This document shows positions 1-8,645 of a DNA stretch of 36,070 bases, one piece after another (the first letter of the stretch is position 1; every line of letters starts with the position of its first letter). The DNA comes from a bacterium (GTDB lineage: Bacteria; Planctomycetota; UBA1135; GCA-002686595): the NCBI GenBank assembly GCA_030426785.1, contig JAUHXY010000010.1:1-36070 (forward strand), in the 5' to 3' direction. A program made the position numbers and the translations under genes. Below the pieces are notes generated by a model, which had not been told where the DNA came from, made no database searches, and saw only the letters and a list, made by a program, of their open reading frames with translations.

Positions 1-1
1 G

Positions 2-832
2 GTAGCCTTGCTGCAAGTGCGGGAACGCTTTCCCGTTCCTTTGTTGGCCGGCCGGGTGCTCGATAGCGATCGACAGCCGGTCAGCGGAGTTTCCGGCAAC
101 CTCAACCGGTCCGCGTTTTCGGAAGATCCGGACGATGGAATCGACCCACCTCCTTGGCCGGGTGGTTTCGGCACGCAGTTCGTGTTCGAAGCCAACGGGC
201 GCTTTGCTGCCTATGGCCCTCCCGGTATCGAATATGCCGATGTGACCTTCAGCGCCGATGGTTTTGAACTAGAGCACTTCATCGGCCTTCCCATCCCCAG
301 CCTCGACCTGCAGGTGGAGATGGCCAGGCGGCTGCGGTTGCGGGGCACTTTGCTGGTCCCCGAAGGCGGACCCGACGTGCGGGAGTACGGGGTTTGGATT
401 TCCCAGGGCGATCGCGGAACGGGTATCACCGCGGCCGCCGACGGTTCGTTTTACGCTCTGGGATCGACGCGGTCCCTGCGCCTTCAGATCACCCACCCGA
501 CTCTCGGCACGACCGTCTACACCCAAGAATTTGCCACCGTACCCAACGAAGATGCCGGTTTGGGCATGATCGATTTACGCCAGCGCTTGCGGGTCATCGA
601 CGTGCGGTTCACGAATGCTCTCGGCGAGCCGGTCGCGGAGCAAGAATTGCACGTCGAGGCGGAGGGCGCGGCGAGCAACGGGGGTCAATACCACACGGAC
701 AAAGCCGGTCGCTTCCTGGCCGTGATGCCCTTCGAGGTGCCAACCCTGCGTATCGGCATCCCGGGCCGAGCCAAGCAAACCGTGCAGCTCGACGAATGGG
801 GCCCGACCTGGGTTTTGCCCGGGGCCCCCTAA
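2..832 (+). CDS. Beta-sandwich (carboxypeptidase-regulatory-like) protein, 5' truncated
   Basis: The reading frame is open to the left edge, so the true start lies outside the window; the TTG at position 8 is only the first possible start inside it. The visible 276 residues contain a segment near the start (LLAGRVLDSDRQPVSG) that has the look of a CarboxypepD_reg/CnaB-like beta-sandwich repeat. At least two more similar stretches follow: LRLRGTLLVPEGG near residue 110, and VRFTNALGEPVAEQELHV followed by a KAGRF turn near 200-240. There is no catalytic motif and no membrane segment in the visible part. The composition resembles the much larger anchored protein at 28623-31166, so it is probably an extracytoplasmic structural or adhesion protein. 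It converges on the SGNH gene with only 10 bp between stop codons. The fold assignment is by pattern only; the function is unknown. Confidence 0.7.
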   Translation, partial: VALLQVRERFPVPLLAGRVLDSDRQPVSGVSGNLNRSAFSEDPDDGIDPPPWPGGFGTQFVFEANGRFAAYGPPGIEYADVTFSADGFELEHFIGLPIPSLDLQVEMARRLRLRGTLLVPEGGPDVREYGVWISQGDRGTGITAAADGSFYALGSTRSLRLQITHPTLGTTVYTQEFATVPNEDAGLGMIDLRQRLRVIDVRFTNALGEPVAEQELHVEAEGAASNGGQYHTDKAGRFLAVMPFEVPTLRIGIPGRAKQTVQLDEWGPTWVLPGAP

Positions 833-842
833 GCGCCGGTTT

Positions 843-2087
843 CTACTCCACGGGGCTCAGGCCGATTTCGCGCAAGAACTCAGCGGTGAGCTTTGCGCCA
901 AGATCCATGCCCTGGCGGTTCCAGTGGGGATCGATCGGGCCCTCAAAGAGGTCGATGTCTTCGGCCACCTCGGCGAACGGTGGGTAGAGATCCAACGTCG
1001 GAACCCCGGCTTGCCGCGCGCCCTCGCTCGCGACGCGATTCAGCCGTGCCGGGTCGTAGGTGGGATACCGCTGCGGATCCACTCGCAACCAAGAGTCCGG
1101 GTCGAGATCCACCCCACCCGGGACCACCACCACCACGAGCGGAATGTTCCACTCCCGATGCTGGTCGGCGATGCGCTGCAAGAGCGCTGCGTACAGCCGC
1201 TCTTTGTACTGGCTCGACGGCCACTGCGGACGCAAAGCCACATCCGCGTCGTACACGTCCCGCAACATGCCGTAGGCCACCGTCTCGCGCCGCTTGTGGG
1301 CTTCGTAGTCCTCACGGTGCGCGCGCAAGTAATCCGCGATCTGGGTGGCGTCGGGGCGCTGAGGCGGCGGCCAGCCCCGCACGCGCCAAAAGTTGATCCA
1401 CAGGCGCTGCAAGCCGGGCATTTGCGACTCTCGGAGCCGACGCCGGAACCAAGCGGCTTCGTCCTCCGCCGGGGTGACCGTTTGCGCCACGAGCTCCCCT
1501 TGCTCGTCGAGCGTGAACAAGTGATTGCGCACCGGGTCCCCGAAGTCGTTGTAGGCGCACACGACGTAGATCACGCCGTCGGGGGCATAGCGCGGCACGA
1601 ACTCCTGCATGCGCAGCAGGTTTTGATCGGGACCGTAGCCCGTCACCCCGGCGCATAACACTTCGACCTGGTCCTGCCACGCGTGCTGCAGCCGGGCGGA
1701 GAAAGTGTAGGGATAGGGCTCGTTCTCCGAGAACACGAAAGAATCCCCAAACACCATCCAGCGCGGCCGTTTGCGGTCCGGGTCCGGTTCGGGGCCGAGC
1801 ATGCCGTGGGAGTTGACCTCGACGATGATGTGCCGCCCCAAGGGGTTGCGGGACATGAATTGGATGTGCTGGGTGTCCGGAATGGGCGCGAACAGATAGC
1901 GGTCGTGCAGCCCCAAAACGCAGCCGCCGACTGGCCAAGCGACGCGCAACACCCACTCGAGCACGCCGAGGGCTAGCAGCAGGGAAGTGGCACTCAGCAG
2001 CAAGCGCTTGGCCCAGACCCGCCTCTTCGGTCGGGTTTCCGAGGGATCGCCGTGCGACCCTTCTTCTGCGCTTTTTTCGGCGGCCAT
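843..2087 (-). CDS. Membrane-anchored SGNH/GDSL hydrolase-like protein
   Basis: A 414-residue protein from the ATG at 2087. An upstream GTG/TTG-type extension to 2186 is possible but would overlap the divergent neighbour and adds only low-complexity residues. A single hydrophobic segment at about residues 28-51 would anchor it in the inner membrane with the catalytic domain outside. SGNH blocks are visible: block I FGDSF with candidate nucleophile Ser116, a glycine in the block II stretch GVTGYGPDQN, an Asn in block III (CAYNDF), and block V DPHWN with Asp386/His388. Family members remove or transfer acyl groups on lipids or polysaccharides; the DPHWN block also resembles AlgX/AlgJ-type acetyltransferase relatives. 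Whether it is an esterase or a transferase cannot be told from sequence. It diverges from the TPR gene at 2111 with a very short 23-bp intergenic gap. Confidence 0.8.
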   Translation of the reverse strand: MAAEKSAEEGSHGDPSETRPKRRVWAKRLLLSATSLLLALGVLEWVLRVAWPVGGCVLGLHDRYLFAPIPDTQHIQFMSRNPLGRHIIVEVNSHGMLGPEPDPDRKRPRWMVFGDSFVFSENEPYPYTFSARLQHAWQDQVEVLCAGVTGYGPDQNLLRMQEFVPRYAPDGVIYVVCAYNDFGDPVRNHLFTLDEQGELVAQTVTPAEDEAAWFRRRLRESQMPGLQRLWINFWRVRGWPPPQRPDATQIADYLRAHREDYEAHKRRETVAYGMLRDVYDADVALRPQWPSSQYKERLYAALLQRIADQHREWNIPLVVVVVPGGVDLDPDSWLRVDPQRYPTYDPARLNRVASEGARQAGVPTLDLYPPFAEVAEDIDLFEGPIDPHWNRQGMDLGAKLTAEFLREIGLSPVE

Positions 2088-2110
2088 TGCCGGAGTGTAG
2101 CGAGTGCGGC

Positions 2111-3304
2111 ATGCTGGAGGCGGCGGCTTTGCCCGCTTCCTGCCCGAACCGTCCGCTCTCCCCTGTCCCCCGCTTCGCTTTGGCACGCTGGACCCTTCGC
2201 ATCGCTCTCGTCTTGCTGCTCGTCGGCGCGTTTTTCCTGTGGAAGACCCTGACCAGCCAAGCCCAATTGGCCATCGATGAAGACTTGGCGCAACAAGCGA
2301 TCGAAGACGGCAGCGGTGCGAGCGAAGTGCGCTTGGATCCGCCCGTGGATTGGGAGCCGCAAACCCTCTCGCAAACCCGGGCCATCCTGTGCGAAGCGGA
2401 GCTGGAGGCCTCGCGTGAGCGTCTCGCCGCGTACTGCCAGGAGCATCCCCAAGCCGGCGCTGGCCACATCCTGCTCGCCGAGGTGTTGCGCCGTCTCGGT
2501 CGGCTGGACGATGCGCTGATCGAGATCGAGACGGGGCTTGGCCTGCTGCCCACCGCTGGCCGCGGCCACTATGTGCACGCCCGCATCCTCGCGAATCGCC
2601 TGGAAAAGCTGGCCACGCAAGGAGGCGCCATGGGCAAGTTCAAAGCGATGCAACAACTCCAGCCGTATCGCGACGCGTTGATGACCGCCATCGAGCTCGA
2701 CCCAGGCAACGTGGACGCCCGCAAGGAAGAGATCCTTTTCTACCTGTTTACGCCGGGGATCGGCGACAAGGACAAGGCCATCGAAAAGGCACGCGCCCTG
2801 CAAGAAGTGCACCCCATGGAAGGGGATTTGTCGCTTGCGCGGGCCCTGTACTATTCTTCCGAAGAAGAAGCGGTGAAATCCCAGGGCCTCGCGGCGGTCG
2901 AAAAGGCCGTCGAGGACTACCCAGACCGTATGGACCCCCAGTGGGTGTTGGGTTCGATCCTGTTCGACGAAAAGCGCTACGACGAAGCCGACCAAGTGCT
3001 CGCCAAAGTCATCGAGCGGGGCTTAGCCGACGAAACGTACTACCAAGCGCTGTACCGGCGCATGCGCGTGCGGACGCGGCAGAACCAAAACCCCGAGGAG
3101 GTCTTGCAGTTCGTGCAAGAGTACCTGGATGCCAACCCTTGCTGGGAATGGGCCCCGCGCTTGCACCAGGTGTATTGCGAAAAGGGGCGCGCTTTGGCGG
3201 ACCTGGGTCGCAACGCGGAGGCCCGCAGCGCCTTCGAAAAGAGTTTGGAACTCTATCCGGGCTACCAACGGGCCGAACGGGGCCTAGCTGGGCTCGAGGA
3301 GTAA
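2111..3304 (+). CDS. Membrane-anchored TPR-repeat protein
   Basis: A 397-residue protein, taking the ATG at 2111; a TTG at 2087 would extend it by eight residues into the start codon of the divergent gene. One transmembrane helix at roughly residues 29-45 (IALVLLLVGAFFLW) acts as a signal anchor, and the rest is alpha-helical with TPR-like repeats. Examples are the stretch with AGHILLAEVLRRLGRLDDAL, the WVLGSILFDEKRYDEADQVL unit near 280, and the C-terminal ADLGRNAEARSAFEKSLELYP unit. Such proteins usually scaffold protein-protein contacts on the periplasmic face; no partner can be named. A hairpin followed by a U-rich tract sits right after the stop codon. Confidence 0.8.
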   Translation: MLEAAALPASCPNRPLSPVPRFALARWTLRIALVLLLVGAFFLWKTLTSQAQLAIDEDLAQQAIEDGSGASEVRLDPPVDWEPQTLSQTRAILCEAELEASRERLAAYCQEHPQAGAGHILLAEVLRRLGRLDDALIEIETGLGLLPTAGRGHYVHARILANRLEKLATQGGAMGKFKAMQQLQPYRDALMTAIELDPGNVDARKEEILFYLFTPGIGDKDKAIEKARALQEVHPMEGDLSLARALYYSSEEEAVKSQGLAAVEKAVEDYPDRMDPQWVLGSILFDEKRYDEADQVLAKVIERGLADETYYQALYRRMRVRTRQNQNPEEVLQFVQEYLDANPCWEWAPRLHQVYCEKGRALADLGRNAEARSAFEKSLELYPGYQRAERGLAGLEE

Positions 3305-3310
3305 GTCGCT

Positions 3311-3336
3311 AGCCCGGCACCGACCGGGCTGCGTTT
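3311..3336 (+). terminator. Rho-independent terminator after the TPR gene
   Basis: A 7-bp perfect stem AGCCCGG / CCGGGCT (3311-3317 with 3324-3330) with a six-base loop begins 6 bases after the TAA stop and is followed by GCGTTTCGTT. It lies between two convergent genes and may act in both directions, although the T-rich side is on the plus strand. Confidence 0.6.
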
Positions 3337-3347
3337 CGTTCGACTGC

Positions 3348-4544
3348 CTACCAGGGATCGCCGAGGCCTTTTTGGATCTCGTCGATGCGCGCTTGGAGCT
3401 TTGCGTCGGGAACGAACCCGGTGCTCGCCATGGAGCACAGAATGTCGGTCAAGTCCACCGCGCGCGGGCGCGAGTTCGGGTTCACGACCGACTCTTCGAC
3501 GGCTTGGGCGTAGACCTGGGCGGCGTTTTCGCGATCACCTAGCGCGAGGAATCCCTCCGCGACCGGCAGCAAGGTTTCGGCCCGGTAGATGTTGATCACC
3601 TCTTCGCGCCGGGTTTGGTAGAGCTCCATGGCGCCCTCCAACTCCGCCCGCGCCAACTCCCGCTGGCCCGCTTGGGCGCGCAGGTTGGCGAGTTGGGCTT
3701 GAGCGGGCACTTGGTAGCGCGGCTCCCAGCGCATGCTGTCCATCAGCACGCGGGTGTCCGCCAACAAGTTTTGGGCGCGCGGGGCGTCGCCTTGCTCCAG
3801 GCATACCTCGACCAAGGAACGGGCCAGCCGCACGCGTTCCAGCCCAGGAACTCGGTTCCATGCGTTGCGCATGTCCTTGTAGATCCGCTCGCGCAGTGGT
3901 TGCTTTGCATAGTGCTGCTCAAAGAGCGGGACGCAGGCGTCGAGGGCTTGCAACATGGTTTCCAACTGTCCGGTTTGGGCCAACCCTGGCAGGGACTCTA
4001 AGAACGCGGTGACTCCCTCTTCATCCAGGGTTTCGCTGGAGAGGGTCGGTTGTTCGGAGATTTCGAGCTGGCCGGCGAGTTGGCGCGCGACTTCTTGTTG
4101 CCCTAGTTCGAATTGGGCTTCGGCGACCTTGGCCAAAATGCGTTCTTGGCGCCAGCCTTCCGCACCAAGCTCGTTGGTTTCGGCCATGCGTTGCGCTTGG
4201 GCGGCCAAGGGCTGCGCCAAATCGCTTTGGCCCCGCTCGGCGTAGTAGCGCGCAAGATCCGCGTAGGCGGCCGCGCGGCGCCAGTTTTCGATGCCGTCCG
4301 CGTAGCGCTTGGCGAGCAGGGGCTTCTCGAGTTCCAGGCAGGTCACCACGACGCGTTCTTGAGCGCGGCTGCGGTTCTTGATGTGCGGGCGGAGCGGCAT
4401 GGCAGAAGCGATCGCGTAGGCTTGCTCCAGCAAGGCATCCGCAGGTTCCACGACAGCGGTGGCGACGGCTTCCGAGGGCGAAGTTTGGGCGGCGAGCGCA
4501 CCCGCAAGCCCGAGGCAGGCAAAGAGAGACAGAGAGAGTTTCAT
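3348..4544 (-). CDS. Secreted TPR-like alpha-helical protein
   Basis: A 398-residue protein starting at the ATG at 4544. The N-terminus is a classic signal peptide (MKLSLSLFACLGLAGALAAQ, cleavage expected after the AAQ or just before it). The mature part is alpha-helical and rich in Ala, Leu, Glu and Gln, with repeated helix pairs such as AEAQFELGQQEVARQLAGQL and LANLRAQAGQRELARAELEG that fit degenerate TPR units. No enzymatic motif is present. It converges with the TPR gene at 2111-3304 and lies downstream of the beta-helix gene on the same strand, separated from it by a terminator, so it is probably transcribed independently. The function is unknown; a periplasmic scaffold or chaperone-like role is a guess. 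Confidence 0.75.
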   Translation of the reverse strand: MKLSLSLFACLGLAGALAAQTSPSEAVATAVVEPADALLEQAYAIASAMPLRPHIKNRSRAQERVVVTCLELEKPLLAKRYADGIENWRRAAAYADLARYYAERGQSDLAQPLAAQAQRMAETNELGAEGWRQERILAKVAEAQFELGQQEVARQLAGQLEISEQPTLSSETLDEEGVTAFLESLPGLAQTGQLETMLQALDACVPLFEQHYAKQPLRERIYKDMRNAWNRVPGLERVRLARSLVEVCLEQGDAPRAQNLLADTRVLMDSMRWEPRYQVPAQAQLANLRAQAGQRELARAELEGAMELYQTRREEVINIYRAETLLPVAEGFLALGDRENAAQVYAQAVEESVVNPNSRPRAVDLTDILCSMASTGFVPDAKLQARIDEIQKGLGDPW

Positions 4545-4751
4545 GGCGGTAGCTCCGATGTCTAGGAGCGGTTTCGCGGGGATCTCGGCCCCCGATGGCG
4601 CGAAATGTTAAGAGCGCCGTGTTAAGAACGTGTTGGTGGTCCCTTGCGTTCGGGTCAAGAGCTGCGCGAGGTGATCGCCGGGGACTTGAAAGCCCTCTGG
4701 GGGGGCACCCGGCGGTCCTGCTCGCCAAAGGCGTCGCAGGAACAAAAGCCT

Positions 4752-4793
4752 GGAAAACAGAAAGCCGGGGAACGTGTTTCCACGCCCCCCGGC
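4752..4793 (-). terminator. Rho-independent terminator after the beta-helix gene
   Basis: On the minus strand a stem GCCGGGG / CCCCGGC (4787-4793 with 4764-4770), enclosing a smaller CGTG/CACG hairpin, is followed by TTTCTGTTTTCC. It begins 26 bases after the stop codon at 4819. Confidence 0.65.
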
Positions 4794-4818
4794 AAACTTT
4801 GTCACTCTCGAAATGGTT

Positions 4819-6861
4819 TTAGAAGGTGACGCTCAGACCTTGGGACAGGTTCGAGGTGCCCACGCCCGCGGGAGTGTCGCGGTGCCAGAGCTGGTAGTGC
4901 CAGGTGTCGCCGGCCATGACCATCGGGTTGCCGACCGAACCGATCGGAACCAAGCTCGGAACGTCGAAGCCGGATCCGACCACGGAGGTGCCCAGCAAGC
5001 TTTGGAACACGCCAGCCTTGTTGAACAAGCCGAGGGAGTTCGTGTCCATGCCGAAGTTGAAGCGACCGAAGCCGCCGGACAAGCACAGCAGACCGTTGCT
5101 GACCGGGATCGAAGCGCTGTTGCCCACGCCGACCAGGAAGTAGCCGAACTCGTTGGCGGGACCGCCCGTGGCTTCCAGGTGGAGGCCGCTACCGGTGCCG
5201 GTGCCCAGGTGTCCGCTCAGGACCACGGGGCCGCCGGTGGAGTTGTTGGTGGCCGCACAGAACGGAGTGCCGACGTTGGTGTCCGCGGTGAAACCGAACG
5301 CGTGAGCGGCGGTCCAGCCGAGCAACCAGTTTTGGCCGGGCGCGAAGGCGCCGCGGAAGTTACCGGGGGCGAAGAAGCCGTCGTTCGGAGCCGACGGGGT
5401 CGCGACGAGGGCGTCGTTGGCCGGACGGGGGTCGATGAAGGTGACGGGCAGCATGGTCTTGCCACCTTTGGTGACCGGGCCACCGCGGGTGAGCATGGTC
5501 AGCGGGGAGTCCACATCGGCGAAGCCGGGGGTCACGATGTTGCCGTTGGCCACGTCGAAGACGCCGCGGGCGGTGGCTTCGGTGTAGGCGTTGGCGTCCA
5601 GGTTGCGGAAGAACACGGAGTTGGTGATTTCGGCCAACTTGCCGGAGCTTTGCGCCTGGTAGAAGGCCGCTTGACCGGCCGGGGCGTTGACCGGGGAGAG
5701 CACCGAGTAGTCGGTGGTCCAAACCTGGGCGAAGGTCAGGGTGCCGTTGTGGCCGTAGCCGCTGGCGCCGTCACCGTCGTCCCCATCGGGACGCACGACG
5801 GTCTCGCCGCTGTCCATGAAGATGCAGTTGCGGTACTGGACGCGCGCGCCGTCACGCCACGCGGTGAGGCCGTCGCCGGCACCCGGGGCGGGTTGGCCGA
5901 TCACGGTCGCGTTGTAGACGGTGGCGGTGGTCACGGGTTGCCAGTCGGAGTCTTCGGCGCCGTCGGTCTCGAAACCGTTGTCGCCCACACCCGAACCTTG
6001 GCTCGCGTCGCGGCTGTAGCCTTGCACGATCAGACCGAATTGGGCCTTGCCGCGCCAACCTTGGTCCACGTCGAAGCTGTCGTCGCCGATGTTCCAGATG
6101 CTGAAGTTGTTGATTTCAACCGTACCACCCCAGATCTCGATTCCGTCGTCGACGTTGTTCATGATCTCGACGTGATGGATGTCCGTGCCACGGCCGATGC
6201 CGCCCAAGGACAAACCGTTGAGCTCGTTGGTCAGGCCGACCACGCGGCCGCCGTAACGCAGCGACAGGTACTGGATGCAGCCGCTGTCGTCGTCGTCGTT
6301 GCCACCGCCGTAACGGGTGCGGGTGTCCATGGCGCTCTGGGGGGTCAGACCCTCCATTTCGTCATAGTTGCTGGCGCTCGGAACCGGGCTGTTGAGCGGC
6401 GTGTTGCCGGTCGGGTCGATCGGGTCCGGGATGTTGTAGGAGGAGATGTAGGCGTCACCCATGAGAGTGAGGTTGCCCCACTCGTTGCAGGCTTCGCGCC
6501 AGGTACCGGTGGAGGGGTCGCCACCGGTCGGGTGCGAAGCGTCGGCGGCCCAGGTGGCCACGTCGGCTTTGGAGGTCATGATGACCGGGTTCTCGGGGGT
6601 GCCCAGAACCATGATTTGCGCGCCCTTGGTCACGGCCAAGGAACCACCACCGTTGACGGTGACGTCGCTGGCGATGACGGTGCCCGCTTCGATCGTCAGG
6701 GTGGCGCCGGGCAGCACGTAGATCTGCTCTTGCAGGTTGTAGGTGTTGTCCGCGGTCCAGGTGGTCGAGGTGGCGATGTCCGCCGACACGAGGATTTCGT
6801 TCGCTTGGGCTACGCCGATCAGGCTCGCCGCGCAAACAAGGGGAGTGAGAAGACTCTTCAC
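4819..6861 (-). CDS. Secreted right-handed beta-helix protein with lineage-type C-terminal domain
   Basis: A 680-residue protein. I chose the GTG at 6861 because it gives a compact signal peptide (20 residues, ending AQA before NEI); the frame is open to a TTG at 6921, which would put 20 residues in front. After the signal comes a region with the repeated Asn/Gly/Ile pattern of a beta-helix (GATLTIEAGTVI, GGSLAVTKGAQIMVLGTPENPV, HHVEIMNNVDDGIEIWGGTVEI). It resembles large surface proteins of Bacteroidetes-like bacteria usually left as hypothetical. The last 150 residues (about 531-680, from GTPFC to LSVTF) form a separate domain that recurs in the protein at 32298-33527. There is no hydrophobic tail, so this is not a PEP-CTERM or LPXTG protein. 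Probable role: an abundant surface or extracellular protein; the substrate is unknown. Confidence 0.8.
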   Translation of the reverse strand: MKSLLTPLVCAASLIGVAQANEILVSADIATSTTWTADNTYNLQEQIYVLPGATLTIEAGTVIASDVTVNGGGSLAVTKGAQIMVLGTPENPVIMTSKADVATWAADASHPTGGDPSTGTWREACNEWGNLTLMGDAYISSYNIPDPIDPTGNTPLNSPVPSASNYDEMEGLTPQSAMDTRTRYGGGNDDDDSGCIQYLSLRYGGRVVGLTNELNGLSLGGIGRGTDIHHVEIMNNVDDGIEIWGGTVEINNFSIWNIGDDSFDVDQGWRGKAQFGLIVQGYSRDASQGSGVGDNGFETDGAEDSDWQPVTTATVYNATVIGQPAPGAGDGLTAWRDGARVQYRNCIFMDSGETVVRPDGDDGDGASGYGHNGTLTFAQVWTTDYSVLSPVNAPAGQAAFYQAQSSGKLAEITNSVFFRNLDANAYTEATARGVFDVANGNIVTPGFADVDSPLTMLTRGGPVTKGGKTMLPVTFIDPRPANDALVATPSAPNDGFFAPGNFRGAFAPGQNWLLGWTAAHAFGFTADTNVGTPFCAATNNSTGGPVVLSGHLGTGTGSGLHLEATGGPANEFGYFLVGVGNSASIPVSNGLLCLSGGFGRFNFGMDTNSLGLFNKAGVFQSLLGTSVVGSGFDVPSLVPIGSVGNPMVMAGDTWHYQLWHRDTPAGVGTSNLSQGLSVTF
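4822..5271 (-). other. Shared C-terminal domain, copy 1 (150 aa)
   Basis: This domain runs from GTPFC to the final LSVTF. It aligns almost end to end with copy 2 at 33060-33524. Conserved landmarks in order: GTPFC, NSTG, GSGLHLEA, GP, EFGYFLVG, SNG-LCLS, FGR-N, SVGSG-DVPS-VPI, GSTWH/GDTWH, QLWHRDTPAG, SN-S-GLSV-F. Two cysteines, one in GTPFC and one in LCLS, are conserved and could form a disulfide. The domain is predicted to be all-beta from its alternating pattern. Confidence 0.8.
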
Positions 6862-7069
6862 GAAGGTAGAAAGGGTTGGAGTTGTGGCGCCCGAACCCAC
6901 CCTGGAAAGCCAACCTTTCAACAGCGGTCGTGTTCAGACGGGCGGAAAGGTAGAGGCGCTTTGTTGAGGGAATGTGAACGCGGGACGAACCGACGTGAAA
7001 GACACGCGCAGGGCGGTTTTCGGGGCCTTCAGGCCGTCCCGTGTGCGATTCCTTAATGGAATCCCAACC

Positions 7070-7115
7070 GCAAAACAACAAACGCGCCCCGTTCACCGAA
7101 GCGAACGGGGCGCGT
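7070..7115 (-). terminator. Rho-independent terminator after the Sel1 lipoprotein gene
   Basis: A perfect 13-bp inverted repeat (7082-7094 with 7103-7115, eight-base loop) is followed on the minus strand by TTTGTTGTTTTGCG. It sits 20 bases past the stop codon at 7136 and is the strongest terminator in the window. Confidence 0.85.
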
Positions 7116-7135
7116 GAGCGTTGGCGGAGCTCCGC

Positions 7136-8398
7136 TTAGCGCATCGGAATCCGATCATTTTGCTTCTCAGGGCGCGGGTACCACTCGTCGGCCGAACGGG
7201 TGGCGTGATCGACTTGCGTAGCCGTCATCAAGCGTTCGACCCGATCCCGGTCGCGCTGGGCGTACGGGTTGCCTTGGCGAATCGCCAGGGTGTACCACTT
7301 GTACGCGCGCACGACGTCACGCGCCACACCGCGACCGTGCTCGTATAGGAGGCCGACCTTCGCTTGCGCCTTGACCAAACCGGCATCGGCTGCGCGCTCC
7401 ATCCAGCGGGCGGCCGCTACGCGATCTTGGTCGAGACCGCGACCGGTGGACAACAACAGAGCGAGGTTGTATTGCGCCATGGCGAAACCTTTTTCCGCGG
7501 ACCGACGCAGCCACTTGGCCCCCAGACCCGCGTCGCGCATGACGCCAGCACCTTCCAAGTACATCAAACCAAGATTGCAGCCAGCCGGCGCAAACCCGTT
7601 CTCGGCGGAAGCGCGGAACCAATCGGCGGCTTGTTGCATGTCCTGCGGTACCCCCTGACCGGTTTCGTACTGGAAGCCCAGCATGTACTGCGACTCGGCG
7701 TGGTCCTGTTGCGCGGCCATCAGGAAGTAATCAAACGCCTCCGTTTCATCGCGTTCGACGCCTTCGCCCGCGAACAGCAGCAGGCCCATGCGGTGCTGCG
7801 CGGTCACTTGTCCACGATCGGCCGCGGCACGCAGCCAGCGAGCCGCTTGGCGGGCATCGCGATTCACGCCGACCCCTTCGTAGTAGATCGATCCCAGAAT
7901 CCACTGCGCTTTGGGATCCTCCCATTGCGCGGCCTGTTCGAACAGCTCGAGGGCGCGATCGGTGTCCACTTCCACGTACTGCCCCAAGAGGTACATGACG
8001 CCCAGGTTGCTGAAGGCGGCCGGGAATCCCAGCGCCGTTCCGCGCTCGAACCAGTGGAAGGCCTGTTGGAAGGACTGTTGAACGCCTTGACCCTGGTAGT
8101 ACAGGAGGCCCAAGTTGTTCTGCGCGGCGGGATGATCTTGCGCGGCCGCCAACGTGTAGAAATGCAGGGCGCGCGCATAATCCTGCTGCGCGCCTTCGCC
8201 GGTATCGTGGGCGAGGCCTACCAGGAACTGGGCTTCCGCATCGCCGGCATCGGCAACGGGGCTCCATTCCTGCACAGCGGTCACAAGATCACCGTCATGG
8301 AAGGCTTTCCACCCGCCTTGGGTCGGAGAAGAACACGCGCCCAGGGCGAGCGCAAGAACGGGTGCGAGGGCTAGGGAATTGCGATGGAGGAGGATCAT
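7136..8398 (-). CDS. Sel1-repeat lipoprotein
   Basis: A 420-residue protein from the ATG at 8398 (a GTG two codons upstream is less likely). A lipoprotein signal ends in LALGAC, with Cys22 as the lipidated residue. Nine consecutive 36-residue Sel1-like (SLR) repeats follow, each with an AQxxLGxxYxxGxGV start and an AAxWxxxAAxxG helix B. They begin near AQFLVGLAHDTGEG and end with AQAKVGLLYEHGRGVARD. SLR proteins are solenoid scaffolds in signalling or ER-associated degradation homologues, and in bacteria they often bind envelope or peptidoglycan enzymes. The C-terminal tail is charged (EWYPRPEKQNDR). The gene sits downstream of the TonB operon on the same strand but is separated from it by a terminator. 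A 7-bp hairpin abuts the start codon. Confidence 0.85.
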   Translation of the reverse strand: MILLHRNSLALAPVLALALGACSSPTQGGWKAFHDGDLVTAVQEWSPVADAGDAEAQFLVGLAHDTGEGAQQDYARALHFYTLAAAQDHPAAQNNLGLLYYQGQGVQQSFQQAFHWFERGTALGFPAAFSNLGVMYLLGQYVEVDTDRALELFEQAAQWEDPKAQWILGSIYYEGVGVNRDARQAARWLRAAADRGQVTAQHRMGLLLFAGEGVERDETEAFDYFLMAAQQDHAESQYMLGFQYETGQGVPQDMQQAADWFRASAENGFAPAGCNLGLMYLEGAGVMRDAGLGAKWLRRSAEKGFAMAQYNLALLLSTGRGLDQDRVAAARWMERAADAGLVKAQAKVGLLYEHGRGVARDVVRAYKWYTLAIRQGNPYAQRDRDRVERLMTATQVDHATRSADEWYPRPEKQNDRIPMR

Positions 8399-8399
8399 A

Positions 8400-8417
8400 G
8401 GCACCGCTATCGGTGCC
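8400..8417 (-). promoter_or_regulatory. Hairpin directly upstream of the Sel1 start codon
   Basis: A perfect 7-bp inverted repeat GGCACCG / CGGTGCC with a four-base loop lies in the leader, with its 3' edge one base from the ATG at 8398. It occupies the place where a ribosome binding site would normally be, so it could reduce translation or bind a protein. No U-tract follows, so it is not a terminator. Confidence 0.4.
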
Positions 8418-8584
8418 CCTGAAAACGCGGGTTGAGACGAAAGCCGCCAAATTCCACGTTTCTAGCCCATCGCTCTGGATGAGGCGGAAAGCGGCGTTGT
8501 TTCTCAAAGCGGGGCGCCAAGAGCGACCCCTTAACAAAACGGCGTTCGGTTTCCGCTCGCGGTCCATCGCAACCGATGGGCCCT

Positions 8585-8626
8585 CCAAAAGCAAACGCCC
8601 AGACCCCGGGTACTGGGGCCTGGGCG
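8585..8626 (-). terminator. Rho-independent terminator of the TonB operon
   Basis: On the minus strand a GC-rich stem (CGCCCA with TGGGCG at 8621-8626/8596-8601, continued inward by CCCC/GGGG) is followed by TTTGCTTTTGGAG. It starts 20 bases past the stop codon of the last operon gene. Confidence 0.75.
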
Positions 8627-8645
8627 CTGCGTAGGCCGCGGTGCT

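Noticed and set aside
4774-7056. 760-codon open frame on the plus strand opposite the beta-helix gene
   Set aside because: Composition is a Val/Gly/His-rich mirror of the real gene, with no domain or signal peptide; the minus strand has a signal peptide, a recurring domain and a terminator.
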